Source: Micavibrio sp. UBA2705 (GTDB lineage Bacteria; Pseudomonadota; Alphaproteobacteria; Micavibrionales; Micavibrionaceae). From it: 25,123 nt of DNA. The stretch lies in NCBI GenBank assembly GCA_002354205.1, contig DELD01000057.1:1-25123 (forward strand), read 5' to 3'. The notes under the pieces were generated by a model. The model saw only the letters and a program-made list of their open reading frames with translations, ran no database searches and was not told the origin of the DNA. Both the position numbers and the translations under genes were made by a program. Below, piece by piece: positions 7,466 to 15,284 of this stretch; position 1 is the stretch's first letter; each line of letters opens with the position of its first letter.

Positions 7466-8440
7466 ATGCAGAGCGATAAATATGGATTAGTAGCGGATAT
7501 TGGGGCGACCAATGCGCGGTTTGCCATTGCAGATGCGGGCGGCGTTCATGATGCGATGACGCTACAATGCGCTGACCATGAGAACATCGTTGATGCGGCG
7601 GAGCATTATATTAAAATGGTTTCAGCGAATATTAACCAGCCAAAAGCAGGGATGATCGCGATTGCGGGCCCTGTGCAGGGTGATATCTTTGAAATGACTA
7701 ACCATGTATGGCGTTTTTCGATTAAGGAAACTCAGCAAAAGCTGAAATTTGACCATTTTCGCGTGATGAATGACTTTGAAGCGATTGCCCACGCCGTACC
7801 ATCAATGGACGCAGCGTATATTGAACAAATTGGCGGCGGCGTAGCGCAGAAAAATAGAACAATCGCCGTGGTAGGCCCAGGGACAGGGCTTGGCGTTGCG
7901 GGGCTGATTTGGGATGGCGATAAATACGTTGTTAACGCAGGCGAAGGCGGGCATGTGACTATGCCTGCGCGCAGCTTCCGTGAATATGAATTGATTGATC
8001 AGCTTCATTATAAATACCGCCACATTTCGGCTGAGCGCGTGTGTTCGGGTAAAGGGCTTGTGAACCTTTATAATGCGATACGCTCATTTGATGAGATTAG
8101 CATTAAAGAAGCTCCTGATTTAGAACCCGAAGATATTGCAAAAAAAGCAATCGGCGAAGAGTGTGAAATCTGTGTTGAGGCGCTTGATTTAATGTATGGT
8201 TTTTTGGGAACAATCGCGGGTAATTTGGCGTTAACTTATGGTGCGCTAAGCGGCGTATATATTGCGGGCGGCATTACGGCGAAGCTGGGCGATTACATCC
8301 ATAATTCGCGTTTCCGCGAAGAATTTGTCCGCAAGGGACGTTTTGAAAATTACCTTGGGGATATTCCAACATTTCTGATTAAGCATGAAAACATCGCCTT
8401 TGTGGGGCTGCAAGATCAGCTTTTACGGGCTTTGAAATAG
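7466..8440 (+). CDS. glk: Glucokinase
   Basis: ATP-dependent phosphorylation of glucose to glucose-6-phosphate in the cytoplasm. At 324 residues it matches the proteobacterial Glk family (E. coli 321). Motifs in order: LVADIGATNARFA (8-20, ATP phosphate 1), MNDFEAIAHAV (101-111, Asn102 and catalytic-base Asp103), VVGPGTGLGVAGL (135-147, phosphate 2), NAGEGGHV (157-164, sugar-binding Glu160 and His163), ERVCSGKGLVNLY, and GVYIAGGI near the C-terminus (adenosine motif). AAGGAG six bases upstream fixes the ATG. It appears monocistronic; the next gene has its own promoter-like sequence. The absence of a CxCGxxGC zinc motif separates it from the ROK-type glucokinases. Confidence 0.95.
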   Translation: MQSDKYGLVADIGATNARFAIADAGGVHDAMTLQCADHENIVDAAEHYIKMVSANINQPKAGMIAIAGPVQGDIFEMTNHVWRFSIKETQQKLKFDHFRVMNDFEAIAHAVPSMDAAYIEQIGGGVAQKNRTIAVVGPGTGLGVAGLIWDGDKYVVNAGEGGHVTMPARSFREYELIDQLHYKYRHISAERVCSGKGLVNLYNAIRSFDEISIKEAPDLEPEDIAKKAIGEECEICVEALDLMYGFLGTIAGNLALTYGALSGVYIAGGITAKLGDYIHNSRFREEFVRKGRFENYLGDIPTFLIKHENIAFVGLQDQLLRALK

Positions 8441-8465
8441 AACTCTTTTTATGTTAACAATTTGG

Positions 8466-8494
8466 TTGTCATAAGACTGCGCTGGTGTTATATA
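8466..8494 (+). promoter_or_regulatory. Candidate sigma-70-type promoter of the 8536 gene
   Basis: TTGTCA (8466-8471), 17 bp, TATATA (8489-8494). The predicted start is about 35 bp before the ATG and upstream of the AAGGGG ribosome site. The -35 matches five of six consensus bases and the -10 four of six. Confidence 0.5.
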
Positions 8495-8535
8495 GGCCAG
8501 TAGATAGAATGGTGAACGATTAAGGGGTTAAAACC

Positions 8536-9126
8536 ATGCTGGATAATAATTGGCTAGCGCGTAAATGGCGTGAATTATCAGAGGGGCAGGCTGTTAAAGC
8601 ACATCATGCGGCGCAAGAAGCCGCATTGTCAGCTGCTATTTGCGAGGGTAATGTAGAAAAGTTAGATTCTATTATTGCTGAGACTCGGGCTTTAGATAAG
8701 TTTGCGCATAAACGTGTTTCTCGTTTACTTGAAAGCGCAATGGCTTGCGATGATGTGAACATTTTTACAAAAATTTTGGATATGGTGCCGCAGTTTGATA
8801 CGAATTTTCAACTCGAAGACCGCTGGACGGCACTTGAACTTGGTAGTGGCTACACAAAAACGCCTTTGTTAATAGCGGCTTTGAACAATGGCGCGGAGGC
8901 TGTTGCGGGTTACCTAGCTATGCATGAAAATACAGATATAACGTTGCGCGAGTATAGCCAGCATTATTTATGTGCAGGCGGCATATCAACAGACACGGAA
9001 GAGTTTGGCGACAAAGCATCCGTTTTGGCGATGAAAATAGGCGCGTATGGTGTCGCTGAACAGCTGCGAATTCGTGAAGATAGAGGCCCGAAAAGTCGCA
9101 TTGTTAAAACACATAGCCTTAATTAG
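8536..9126 (+). CDS. Hypothetical protein with ankyrin-like helical pairs
   Basis: A 196-residue soluble protein without signal peptide or membrane segment, preceded by AAGGGG eight bases before the ATG. It reads as repeated helix pairs with ankyrin-like spacing: AALSAAICEGNVEKLDSII, LLESAMACDDVNIFTKILDMV, TPLLIAALNNGAEAVAGYLAMH and VLAMKIGAYGVAEQLRI each resemble the x-P/A-L-x-x-A-x-x-x-G-x-x-x-x-x-x-x-L-L pattern in degenerate form. A scaffolding or protein-binding role would fit such a fold, but no partner is suggested by context. The last 8 bp overlap tail-to-tail with the glycosyltransferase gene. Function is not recognised. Confidence 0.75.
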   Translation: MLDNNWLARKWRELSEGQAVKAHHAAQEAALSAAICEGNVEKLDSIIAETRALDKFAHKRVSRLLESAMACDDVNIFTKILDMVPQFDTNFQLEDRWTALELGSGYTKTPLLIAALNNGAEAVAGYLAMHENTDITLREYSQHYLCAGGISTDTEEFGDKASVLAMKIGAYGVAEQLRIREDRGPKSRIVKTHSLN

Positions 9127-10177
9127 TCGCGTCACGCATGGCATCCATAAATTCTTGTGCGGCACTTTGCCAGCTATAATGGGTCTTGGCGTATTGGATG
9201 CGTTGATCTGCTGTGCCGAGATTAAGAGCACGCTGCGCGGCGGCGCTTAAATCGTCATCGACTGCGCCAAGGAAATCTTCTGTGATAATATCTTTGGGTC
9301 CTGTGACGTTATAACCTGCAAGCGGCAGGCCGCAGGCCATGGCTTCGATCAATACCATGCCAAATGTATCTGTTTTTGATGGGAAAACGAAAACATCACC
9401 GCAGCGATAATATGCCGCGAGGCCTTCGCCCTTATGCGCGCCGACAAAACGCGCATCAGCATAACGTGTTTTAAGACGGGCATGGTCAGGGCCGCTGCCG
9501 ACAATCAGTTTATCACCTAGCCATGGCATATCTAAAAACGCTTTGAGGTTTTTTTCAATCGCGATGCGCCCAACATAAATAGCGACAGGGCTGCGGAGCT
9601 GTTTCTTGATCTCATTAACGTGACCATCAGGGCGAAAAATATCATAATCCACCCCGCGTGAGAAGTTATAGCGCGGCGTTTTAAACTCCCATTTGTCAAG
9701 GTCTTCAGCAAGGCTGCTCGTTGCTATCAGCATGGCGCTGGACGTGCTGTGGAACTTACGGGTGTACCAAATGCCAAAGTTTTTGGCGGGACGCTTAAGG
9801 GCTTTCCAATATTTTCCTGCGCGCTCCGCCATATAATCAGGGAAATGGGTGTGGTAGGCGCTGGTATAAGGAATGTTATGCTTAATGCAATAGCGTCGCG
9901 CTGCCCAGCCAAGCGGGCCTTCTGTGGCGATGTGAATGCCATCTGGAGCGTGGCGTTTAATGAGGCGTTTTAAGCGGCGATAAGGGAAAAGCGCTAGTTT
10001 AATTTCGCTATAGCCGAGCATAGACACGGTATATTTGAAATCGCGCGGGCCAATAACTGTGACGCGATGGCCTGTTTTTTCAAGTTCTTCGATCACATGT
10101 TCATAGGTGCGCACGACCCCGTTAATTTGGGGATGCCATGCATCGGATATGATTAATATGCTATTGAGATCAGCCAC
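9119..10177 (-). CDS. GT4-family glycosyltransferase
   Basis: A 352-residue GT-B glycosyltransferase transferring a sugar from a nucleotide donor to a lipid or glycan at the cytoplasmic membrane face. The N-terminal acceptor half starts with SDAWHPQINGVVRTYEHV (11-28), the glycine-rich loop typical of the mannosyltransferase/SqdX/glycolipid-synthase branch. YHTHFPDY (108-115) is also typical. The C-terminal donor half has YVGRIAIEKN (201-210; Arg204 and Lys209 bind the donor phosphates), VGSGP and FPSKTDTFGMVLIEAMACGLP (265-285), a variant of the EX7E motif in which the first Glu is replaced and Glu278 is kept. The start is GTG with no obvious ribosome site. The closest guess is GDP-mannose-dependent or glycolipid-forming alpha-glycosyltransferase; donor and acceptor cannot be fixed from sequence. 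Confidence 0.88.
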   Translation of the reverse strand: MADLNSILIISDAWHPQINGVVRTYEHVIEELEKTGHRVTVIGPRDFKYTVSMLGYSEIKLALFPYRRLKRLIKRHAPDGIHIATEGPLGWAARRYCIKHNIPYTSAYHTHFPDYMAERAGKYWKALKRPAKNFGIWYTRKFHSTSSAMLIATSSLAEDLDKWEFKTPRYNFSRGVDYDIFRPDGHVNEIKKQLRSPVAIYVGRIAIEKNLKAFLDMPWLGDKLIVGSGPDHARLKTRYADARFVGAHKGEGLAAYYRCGDVFVFPSKTDTFGMVLIEAMACGLPLAGYNVTGPKDIITEDFLGAVDDDLSAAAQRALNLGTADQRIQYAKTHYSWQSAAQEFMDAMRDATN

Positions 10178-10291
10178 TATTTGTTTTTACTTGTTATGTT
10201 TGCGTTTCATACTCATGCTTTAGTTATCAGACATTATGCGCTTTTAGCAAGTGATATTCGTGCCTGCGTCATGGGCATTACAGATAAGCGC

Positions 10292-10320
10292 TTCAAAACA
10301 TAGCAGATTTACCCTATAAT
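10292..10320 (+). promoter_or_regulatory. Candidate promoter of the 10366 gene
   Basis: TTCAAA (10292-10297), 17 bp, consensus TATAAT (10315-10320), followed about 45 bp later by the ATG. It lies in the 188-bp divergent gap with the glycosyltransferase. Confidence 0.5.
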
Positions 10321-10365
10321 GGTATAAACACATGTCAGTAGGACAATGAAATAAATAGGATATTT

Positions 10366-11874
10366 ATGATGAAATTTCGCTTGGTTGGTAAAATTATTGG
10401 GCTGAGCAGCGCGTTACTGCTGGCGCTGTCATGGCAAAGTGCCGCGGCGCAGGTGCAAGAAAATTGTTCGCCTGTTTATGAAGAAATTATTCCGTTAAAA
10501 AACCCAAGCTTTACGAATTTGTATGAATGGCGGCGCGTCGTTGGGCGCACAGGTTATGATTGGTTTAGCGCCTATGTGGAGCTAGCAGGTGACCAGTCAT
10601 TGACGATAGGGATATCAACGCAGGACATTAATGATGGCAAGGCCGCGCGTTTTTTGTCGCTGACGCGCTATGATAAAGAAGGCCAAATCATTCGCGAGCA
10701 TCAAATCTCTGTGCCAAATATCAAAAATGTTGTCGGGGCGCTACGCATAGGGGCTGATATAATCGTCGGCGTGAATATAGCGCAAGCAGACGGGCGCGTA
10801 TTGCCGCAATTGCTGCGGATGAGTGCACAGGGCGAAAAGTTAAAAAGCCATAGCTTTAAAGAAGAAGGCATTGATTTAGAGTTAGTGGATGTTGTTTTGG
10901 ATCAAGATAAAAATCTTGTGCTGTCGTTTCAATCTGAAAATCAGCGCTATGCAGGCGACATGGCAAGTATTCAATACACTTTAGATAAGAACTTCAAGCA
11001 ATTGCGCCGTCGCCTTTATATGCCCGGTACGCCGAACAGCTATAATAAAATGACGCTAAATGGTGATGGCTCACTAGTGGTTGCGGGCAGCGTCGATGTT
11101 GAAAGTAAAATTAAAGATAAACCGCGCTTTGGGGGCTGGATGGTCAATTTAGACAAAGACGGCGCGATTTTTTGGCAGAAATCTTATGCGCGGGGACAAA
11201 AGGCGGAGCTTGTTCGCGCCAAAGCTTATGATATGCGCGGCTTTGTTGCTGCTGGCACGGCTTGGCCTAGCCTTGTGAATGAGGAAGCGAAGAATTCAGC
11301 ATTGTGGGTTATGCATGTCGATGAACGCGGCGAACCCTTATGGCAGCGTTTTATCACGGGGCGTGATCAATATGGATTTTCTGCGATAGATATGCATGTG
11401 TTTGATGATGGGCGCATCGCGGTGCTTGCCAATGTTAAGGCGCTAATACGCAGCGATAAAGTTCGTTCTCATGTGCGGTTGATTACATTCACCCCGCAAG
11501 GGACGATTTTGCAAGATCAGGCCTTTGTTGAAGGCTCTGAGAGCATGGCGCACGGCATGGTGATCAGTAAAGACGGCGATTTCCGTATTATGGGGCAGGT
11601 CTATACAGGCTATGATGAAGAAGTAAACCTTGGCGATGATGCAGGGCAGGAGCCTGAAAACGGCGCAGAAGATGCGGCGGAAAACCCCGAAGCCGAGAAA
11701 CCGATGAGTGCCTTAGATCAATTAAGGGCTACGTCACTGGAAGAAAGCCTCGCGGCGGATTTGAATGACGCGGATGCAAGCACAGATGGACAGTTTGATG
11801 TGCTAACCCCCGTTGTGCGTGGTTGGCTGCTGGCGGTCGCTAAGCCTGAAGCGTATAAAAACCCTTGTCGCTAA
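10366..11874 (+). CDS. Secreted propeller-like protein of unknown function
   Basis: A 502-residue exported protein. A Sec signal peptide is clear: basic start, hydrophobic core IIGLSSALLLALSW, and cleavage predicted after SAAA before Gln29. The mature part repeats a blade-like unit of about 50-70 residues with alternating strands and D-x-x-G turns: FLSLTRYDKEGQIIREH, LLRMSAQGEKLKSH, MVNLDKDGAIFWQKSY, VMHVDERGEPLWQRF, LITFTPQGTILQDQ. This suggests a beta-propeller of the type seen in periplasmic WD40/PQQ-like proteins. An acidic linker (about 420-470) precedes the last segment. Only two cysteines exist, Cys34 just after the signal peptide and Cys501 at the penultimate residue, placed to close the propeller by a disulfide. 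It probably shares an operon with the rluD-like gene 57 bp downstream. Function is not recognised. Confidence 0.8.
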   Translation: MMKFRLVGKIIGLSSALLLALSWQSAAAQVQENCSPVYEEIIPLKNPSFTNLYEWRRVVGRTGYDWFSAYVELAGDQSLTIGISTQDINDGKAARFLSLTRYDKEGQIIREHQISVPNIKNVVGALRIGADIIVGVNIAQADGRVLPQLLRMSAQGEKLKSHSFKEEGIDLELVDVVLDQDKNLVLSFQSENQRYAGDMASIQYTLDKNFKQLRRRLYMPGTPNSYNKMTLNGDGSLVVAGSVDVESKIKDKPRFGGWMVNLDKDGAIFWQKSYARGQKAELVRAKAYDMRGFVAAGTAWPSLVNEEAKNSALWVMHVDERGEPLWQRFITGRDQYGFSAIDMHVFDDGRIAVLANVKALIRSDKVRSHVRLITFTPQGTILQDQAFVEGSESMAHGMVISKDGDFRIMGQVYTGYDEEVNLGDDAGQEPENGAEDAAENPEAEKPMSALDQLRATSLEESLAADLNDADASTDGQFDVLTPVVRGWLLAVAKPEAYKNPCR

Positions 11875-11931
11875 GGGCGATTTAGTCCATAACACTAGCC
11901 ACAGAGAAGAGTAAAAGAAAGGTTTTCGCAA

Positions 11932-12945
11932 ATGTCGAAAGCATTAGATGTGTGTTTTGAAGTTGAAGATCACTTAATTGGTCAGCGTTTTGATAAGGCG
12001 GTTGCGGGCCTTGCCGCGCCAGAATTTTCACGCGAGCGCGTTAAACAGCTTATTGCATCAGGCCATGTGTGGTTTGATGGCGTTGCGGTCAAAAACCCAT
12101 CACAAAAAATCAGTAATGCAGGCATTGTCCTGTTGCAAGTTCCTGAAGCTGCGCCTGCAGAACCTGTGGGCGAAGATATTAAATTAGATGTCGTGTTCGA
12201 AGATGATGACTTGCTCGTCATTAATAAGCCTGTTGGTTTAGTCGTGCATCCAGGGGCAGGGAATGAAGACGGTACGCTTGTTAATGCGCTGATTTATCAT
12301 TGCGGTGATAGTTTGTCAGGCATTGGCGGCGTAAAGCGCCCAGGTATTGTACATCGCCTTGATAAAGACACATCGGGGTTGATGATGGTTGCGAAGAATG
12401 ATTTTGCGCATCAAGGGCTGGCGGCGCAGCTCGCGGATCGTAGCTTGTCGCGCGTCTATCACGCACTATGCTGGGATGTCCCGACATTATTGCAGGGTAA
12501 GGTGAATGCACCGATTGGTCGTGACCACAAACACAGAACGCGCATGGCGGTGACATCGCTCGCTAAAGGGCGCGAGGCGCTGACCTATTACCGCGCAATT
12601 AAAACGTTTGGCCGTGGGCAGAAAACAATATCCTTGATGGAATGCCGCCTACAAACAGGGCGCACGCATCAAATCCGCGTTCATATGAGCCATATAGGTT
12701 TCCCGCTGATTGGTGACCATGTTTATGGGGCGCCACGTACCAAGCAGATTAGCTTGCTTAATCGGGGCGACTTTAAGGCTGGGGGCTTCCAGGATGAAGT
12801 GCTTAGCTTCCCGCGTCAGGCGCTACATGCGGGCGAAATTAAGTTTATTCATCCACGCAGCGAAGAAGAAATGCATTTCACATCAACTTATCCTGCTGAT
12901 ATGCAGGCGCTTATTGCTGCGTTCGAAGCCAGCGATAAGGCTTAA
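11932..12945 (+). CDS. RluD-type 23S rRNA pseudouridine synthase
   Basis: Isomerises uridine in RNA, for RluD at the helix 69 positions 1911/1915/1917 of 23S rRNA. The 337-residue protein has an N-terminal S4 RNA-binding domain (about 16-70, RFDKAVAGLAAPEFSRERVKQLIASGHVWFDG), followed by the RluA-family catalytic domain: VINKPVGLVVHPG (96-108), GIVHRLDKDTSGLMMVAK (138-155) with catalytic Asp144, and LQTGRTHQIRVHMSHIGFPLIGDHVYG near the C-terminal third. Length and S4 domain fit RluD or RluC; the HPGAG and LDKDTSGL context favours RluD. AAAGG lies nine bases upstream of the ATG. It faces the TolC-like gene tail to tail, 36 bp apart. Confidence 0.92.
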   Translation: MSKALDVCFEVEDHLIGQRFDKAVAGLAAPEFSRERVKQLIASGHVWFDGVAVKNPSQKISNAGIVLLQVPEAAPAEPVGEDIKLDVVFEDDDLLVINKPVGLVVHPGAGNEDGTLVNALIYHCGDSLSGIGGVKRPGIVHRLDKDTSGLMMVAKNDFAHQGLAAQLADRSLSRVYHALCWDVPTLLQGKVNAPIGRDHKHRTRMAVTSLAKGREALTYYRAIKTFGRGQKTISLMECRLQTGRTHQIRVHMSHIGFPLIGDHVYGAPRTKQISLLNRGDFKAGGFQDEVLSFPRQALHAGEIKFIHPRSEEEMHFTSTYPADMQALIAAFEASDKA

Positions 12946-12981
12946 CTTTTTTGAATTGAGAGTGAGGGGCGAGGGGATGTT

Positions 12982-14367
12982 TTAACAGCTCGCGCAGAAG
13001 AAGTCTTTGCGTAAATAGCCAAGATTTTTCATCAGCGCGTAAATGTTACGCGCGACATCGGTTTCAATGCGGTTTTTGCGACGATATGAGTTATAAAGGC
13101 GTTCTTCACCCTCAATCAGGCGCAATATATCGCCTTCGCCGAACTCAAATTGCTCACGATACAGGCTTTGTAGTTCTTCGTTAGAGCCAATTTCATCTTC
13201 GACAAGGCGCATTTCTTCGCGTAGTGAGAGTATTTGATTATAGGCAAGCTTGATGCCTTGCCTGATTTCTTTCTCGAGTTTTTTGTTGCGGAAATCAATT
13301 TCATTAATTTGGTGTTTAACGCGGTTGGTCGCAGCTTCACGGGCGAAACCGTCGAATAAGGTGTAGCTAAGTTCTACATAAGCGCCTGCTGTGCGGTCTT
13401 TTCCGACTTTACCACCTGAATCGTAGGTCTGGTTAAACTCAACAAGGCCGCTGACGGTGGGGTAATAGGCCGCTTTTTGTTTTTTGTATTCATGAACAAG
13501 CGCTTGGCGGTCATGCTCGTTAAGTTCAACCGAATTGTTATTTTCTTGCGCGACTTCAAGGAAATCTTCAATTTGTAATTCTAAAACGTCAAAGATTTCT
13601 GGATATATGGCCTGAAAAGTCGGCAAGCGCCCTGTGAGAAATTCAAGGTCAGTGAGCGAGTCGATCATGGTGGACTGGGTGGTTGTCATTTCTGTACGCG
13701 CAAATGTCAGGCGTGAATTGGCATAGCTTAGCTTGGCTTTACTTTCCGCGCCAGCTTCGACCATTAAGGCGACTTTGTCGTTAACCTCACTGAGTGTTAT
13801 CAAGAAACGCTGTGCAACCTCAACATCATGCTGCGCTTGGTAATAGCCAAGATATGATTCAATAGTGTCGTTGATGACGTTTTCATTAGCAATTTCAAGC
13901 TGCACACCTGAAGACGCTTCAAGCTCTTTGCGTCTTTTGACTTCTTCTTGGGTGGCAAAGCCGTCAAAAATGAACTGGTTCATCACAACGGAAAAATCAT
14001 TGGTGTTATTCGCAAGGCTGAATGCCGTACCGTCACCGCCAGAAGCACTGGCAGGGTTATTATATTCACGCCCGTAAGAGCCAAATATATCGACTTGCGG
14101 ATAATATGCGGATTGCGCTTCTTGTACGCCCATTTCAGCTTGTGATTTCTGCGCTTTAGCGACCCCAATATCAGGATCATCATTCAGCGCAAAAAGCACG
14201 ACCGTTTCTAAAGATAGTGCGATTGGGTCAGCATCAGATTTTGTCTGTGCATAGGCGCTTTGTGCCGGCGCTAAAGCATAAAACGCACATGCCGCCATGA
14301 CGCTACCGGCAAGAAGCTGTTTTTTGGTGGTTTTAAGTGTCTGTTTTATTGTTTTGCTGATGAACAT
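12982..14367 (-). CDS. TolC-like outer-membrane channel
   Basis: Outer-membrane/periplasmic channel protein of the TolC family, used by type I secretion and efflux systems. The ATG at 14367 gives 461 residues with a normal Sec signal (lysine-rich start, LLAGSVMAACAFYALAPA core, cleavage predicted after AYA at 40). A longer frame from 14439 would overlap the upstream gene by 32 bp and place 24 polar residues before the signal; translational coupling through it cannot be excluded. The mature protein shows the two repeated helical/strand halves of OEP proteins: LETVVLFALNDDPDIGVAKAQ, AYYPQVDIFGSYG, then KQKAAYYPTVSGLVEFNQ, ELSYTLFDGFAREAATNRV. An odd cysteine pair (Cys-Ala-Ser-Cys) ends the protein. 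As the last gene of the MotA/MotB-like operon opposite two RTX genes, it most likely serves their export. Confidence 0.88.
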   Translation of the reverse strand: MFISKTIKQTLKTTKKQLLAGSVMAACAFYALAPAQSAYAQTKSDADPIALSLETVVLFALNDDPDIGVAKAQKSQAEMGVQEAQSAYYPQVDIFGSYGREYNNPASASGGDGTAFSLANNTNDFSVVMNQFIFDGFATQEEVKRRKELEASSGVQLEIANENVINDTIESYLGYYQAQHDVEVAQRFLITLSEVNDKVALMVEAGAESKAKLSYANSRLTFARTEMTTTQSTMIDSLTDLEFLTGRLPTFQAIYPEIFDVLELQIEDFLEVAQENNNSVELNEHDRQALVHEYKKQKAAYYPTVSGLVEFNQTYDSGGKVGKDRTAGAYVELSYTLFDGFAREAATNRVKHQINEIDFRNKKLEKEIRQGIKLAYNQILSLREEMRLVEDEIGSNEELQSLYREQFEFGEGDILRLIEGEERLYNSYRRKNRIETDVARNIYALMKNLGYLRKDFFCASC

Positions 14368-14407
14368 AGCGGCTTGTGTATTTTGCTTTCTTGGTGGTTT
14401 TTTCGTC

Positions 14408-15160
14408 TTATTGTCCGATGCGGACTTGTACCCAGTCATAAGTGTTGTCGACTTCCTTGGGCTTTGCGTATTTGATGGATATATTATTTGATGTCACGCC
14501 ATTGGCAAGGAAAACGTTACGAATGGTCAGCGCGCGACTCAGCGCCACTTTACGCGTTACCGTAATTGTTGGTGCATTCGGGTTTTCTGCGGCAAGCACA
14601 GAAACTTGCATGCTGTCTTGGCCTGTACGCTTTTGATGTTTTCTTAAAAACGCTTTAAGTGACGTAATTGTATCTTCAGTTAGCGTCGCGCCGTTACGGT
14701 CATAAGTGATATAAACGGACATGCCATCTTCGGTTTCTTGGTAACCTTGCTTGTCTGTATAGATAAGGTCGCTGGCACGCTGCTCAATCTGCGCGTTTTT
14801 CTCAATTAACTCTTTTTGAATAAGGTTTTTCGCAGCCGCTTCGTCACGGATTTTCTTTTCGAGGGTTTCTTTATCACGCACGAGGGCATCAATTTTAGCG
14901 CGGTTGCCGAGGCTTTGCTGTACTTCCTCTACGGACAGTTCGCCAGAAACAATACGGTCAACGAATTGCTGCATTTCTTCGGTGATTTCGGCCTGTGAGG
15001 CGGATTTAACTTTTTCTCGATAATCCATGCTCATGACAGACATCAAGATCGCCGTGATCATCACGAAGAATACAAACATGATAACGGTCGCGGAAAGAAT
15101 ATCCACGAAGCCCGGCCATGCGTTGCCACTCATATCGTCGTCTTCACCACCACCGGCCAT
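14408..15160 (-). CDS. MotB/SiiA-like proton-channel partner with OmpA-like domain
   Basis: A 250-residue inner-membrane protein. The N-terminus carries NAWPGFVDILSATVIMFVFF (13-32): one membrane helix (about 18-45) starting with Asp20, the position of the proton-carrying Asp in MotB/ExbD/TolR. A predicted coiled coil (about 50-130) follows. A periplasmic C-terminal domain (about 140-250) has the OmpA-type helix VALSRALTIRNVFLANGV (205-222) with the Arg-Ala of the peptidoglycan-binding motif. The GHTD-type Asp segment is not recognisable (Ala-Ala-Glu-Asn instead), so cell-wall binding may be altered. AAGGA precedes the ATG at proper distance. It is the second gene of an operon with the MotA-like protein upstream and the TolC-like protein downstream. 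SiiA of Salmonella SPI-4 has the same design; ZorB of Zorya defence is another relative. Confidence 0.85.
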   Translation of the reverse strand: MAGGGEDDDMSGNAWPGFVDILSATVIMFVFFVMITAILMSVMSMDYREKVKSASQAEITEEMQQFVDRIVSGELSVEEVQQSLGNRAKIDALVRDKETLEKKIRDEAAAKNLIQKELIEKNAQIEQRASDLIYTDKQGYQETEDGMSVYITYDRNGATLTEDTITSLKAFLRKHQKRTGQDSMQVSVLAAENPNAPTITVTRKVALSRALTIRNVFLANGVTSNNISIKYAKPKEVDNTYDWVQVRIGQ

Positions 15161-15210
15161 GTTAAATCCTTACTTTAATTACGCTCTTATTTGCATGGTT
15201 TAATATCAAA

Positions 15211-15230
15211 TATACTTCACATTAAGTATA
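15211..15230. repeat. Inverted repeat between the MotA-like and MotB-like genes
   Basis: TATACTT-N6-AAGTATA, a perfect 7-bp inverted repeat in the 124-bp gap. In minus-strand RNA it would form an AT-rich hairpin followed by UUU, so it could be a weak attenuator, an mRNA processing site or a protein-binding palindrome. No further evidence is visible. Confidence 0.35.
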
Positions 15231-15284
15231 CCGATTTTTGTTGTTTGAGAAAAGTCTGATTATTTAATCGACATATTCGCATGG

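Noticed and set aside
8449..8474. Imperfect hairpin after glk as a terminator
   Set aside because: The stem TTATG/CATAA with ACAA/TTGT has a three-base bulge and no following T-run; it also overlaps the better-supported promoter of the next gene.
14368..14439. Longer start for the TolC-like gene at 14439
   Set aside because: It would place 24 polar residues before an otherwise normal signal peptide and lacks a well-spaced ribosome site. It is kept only as an alternative.
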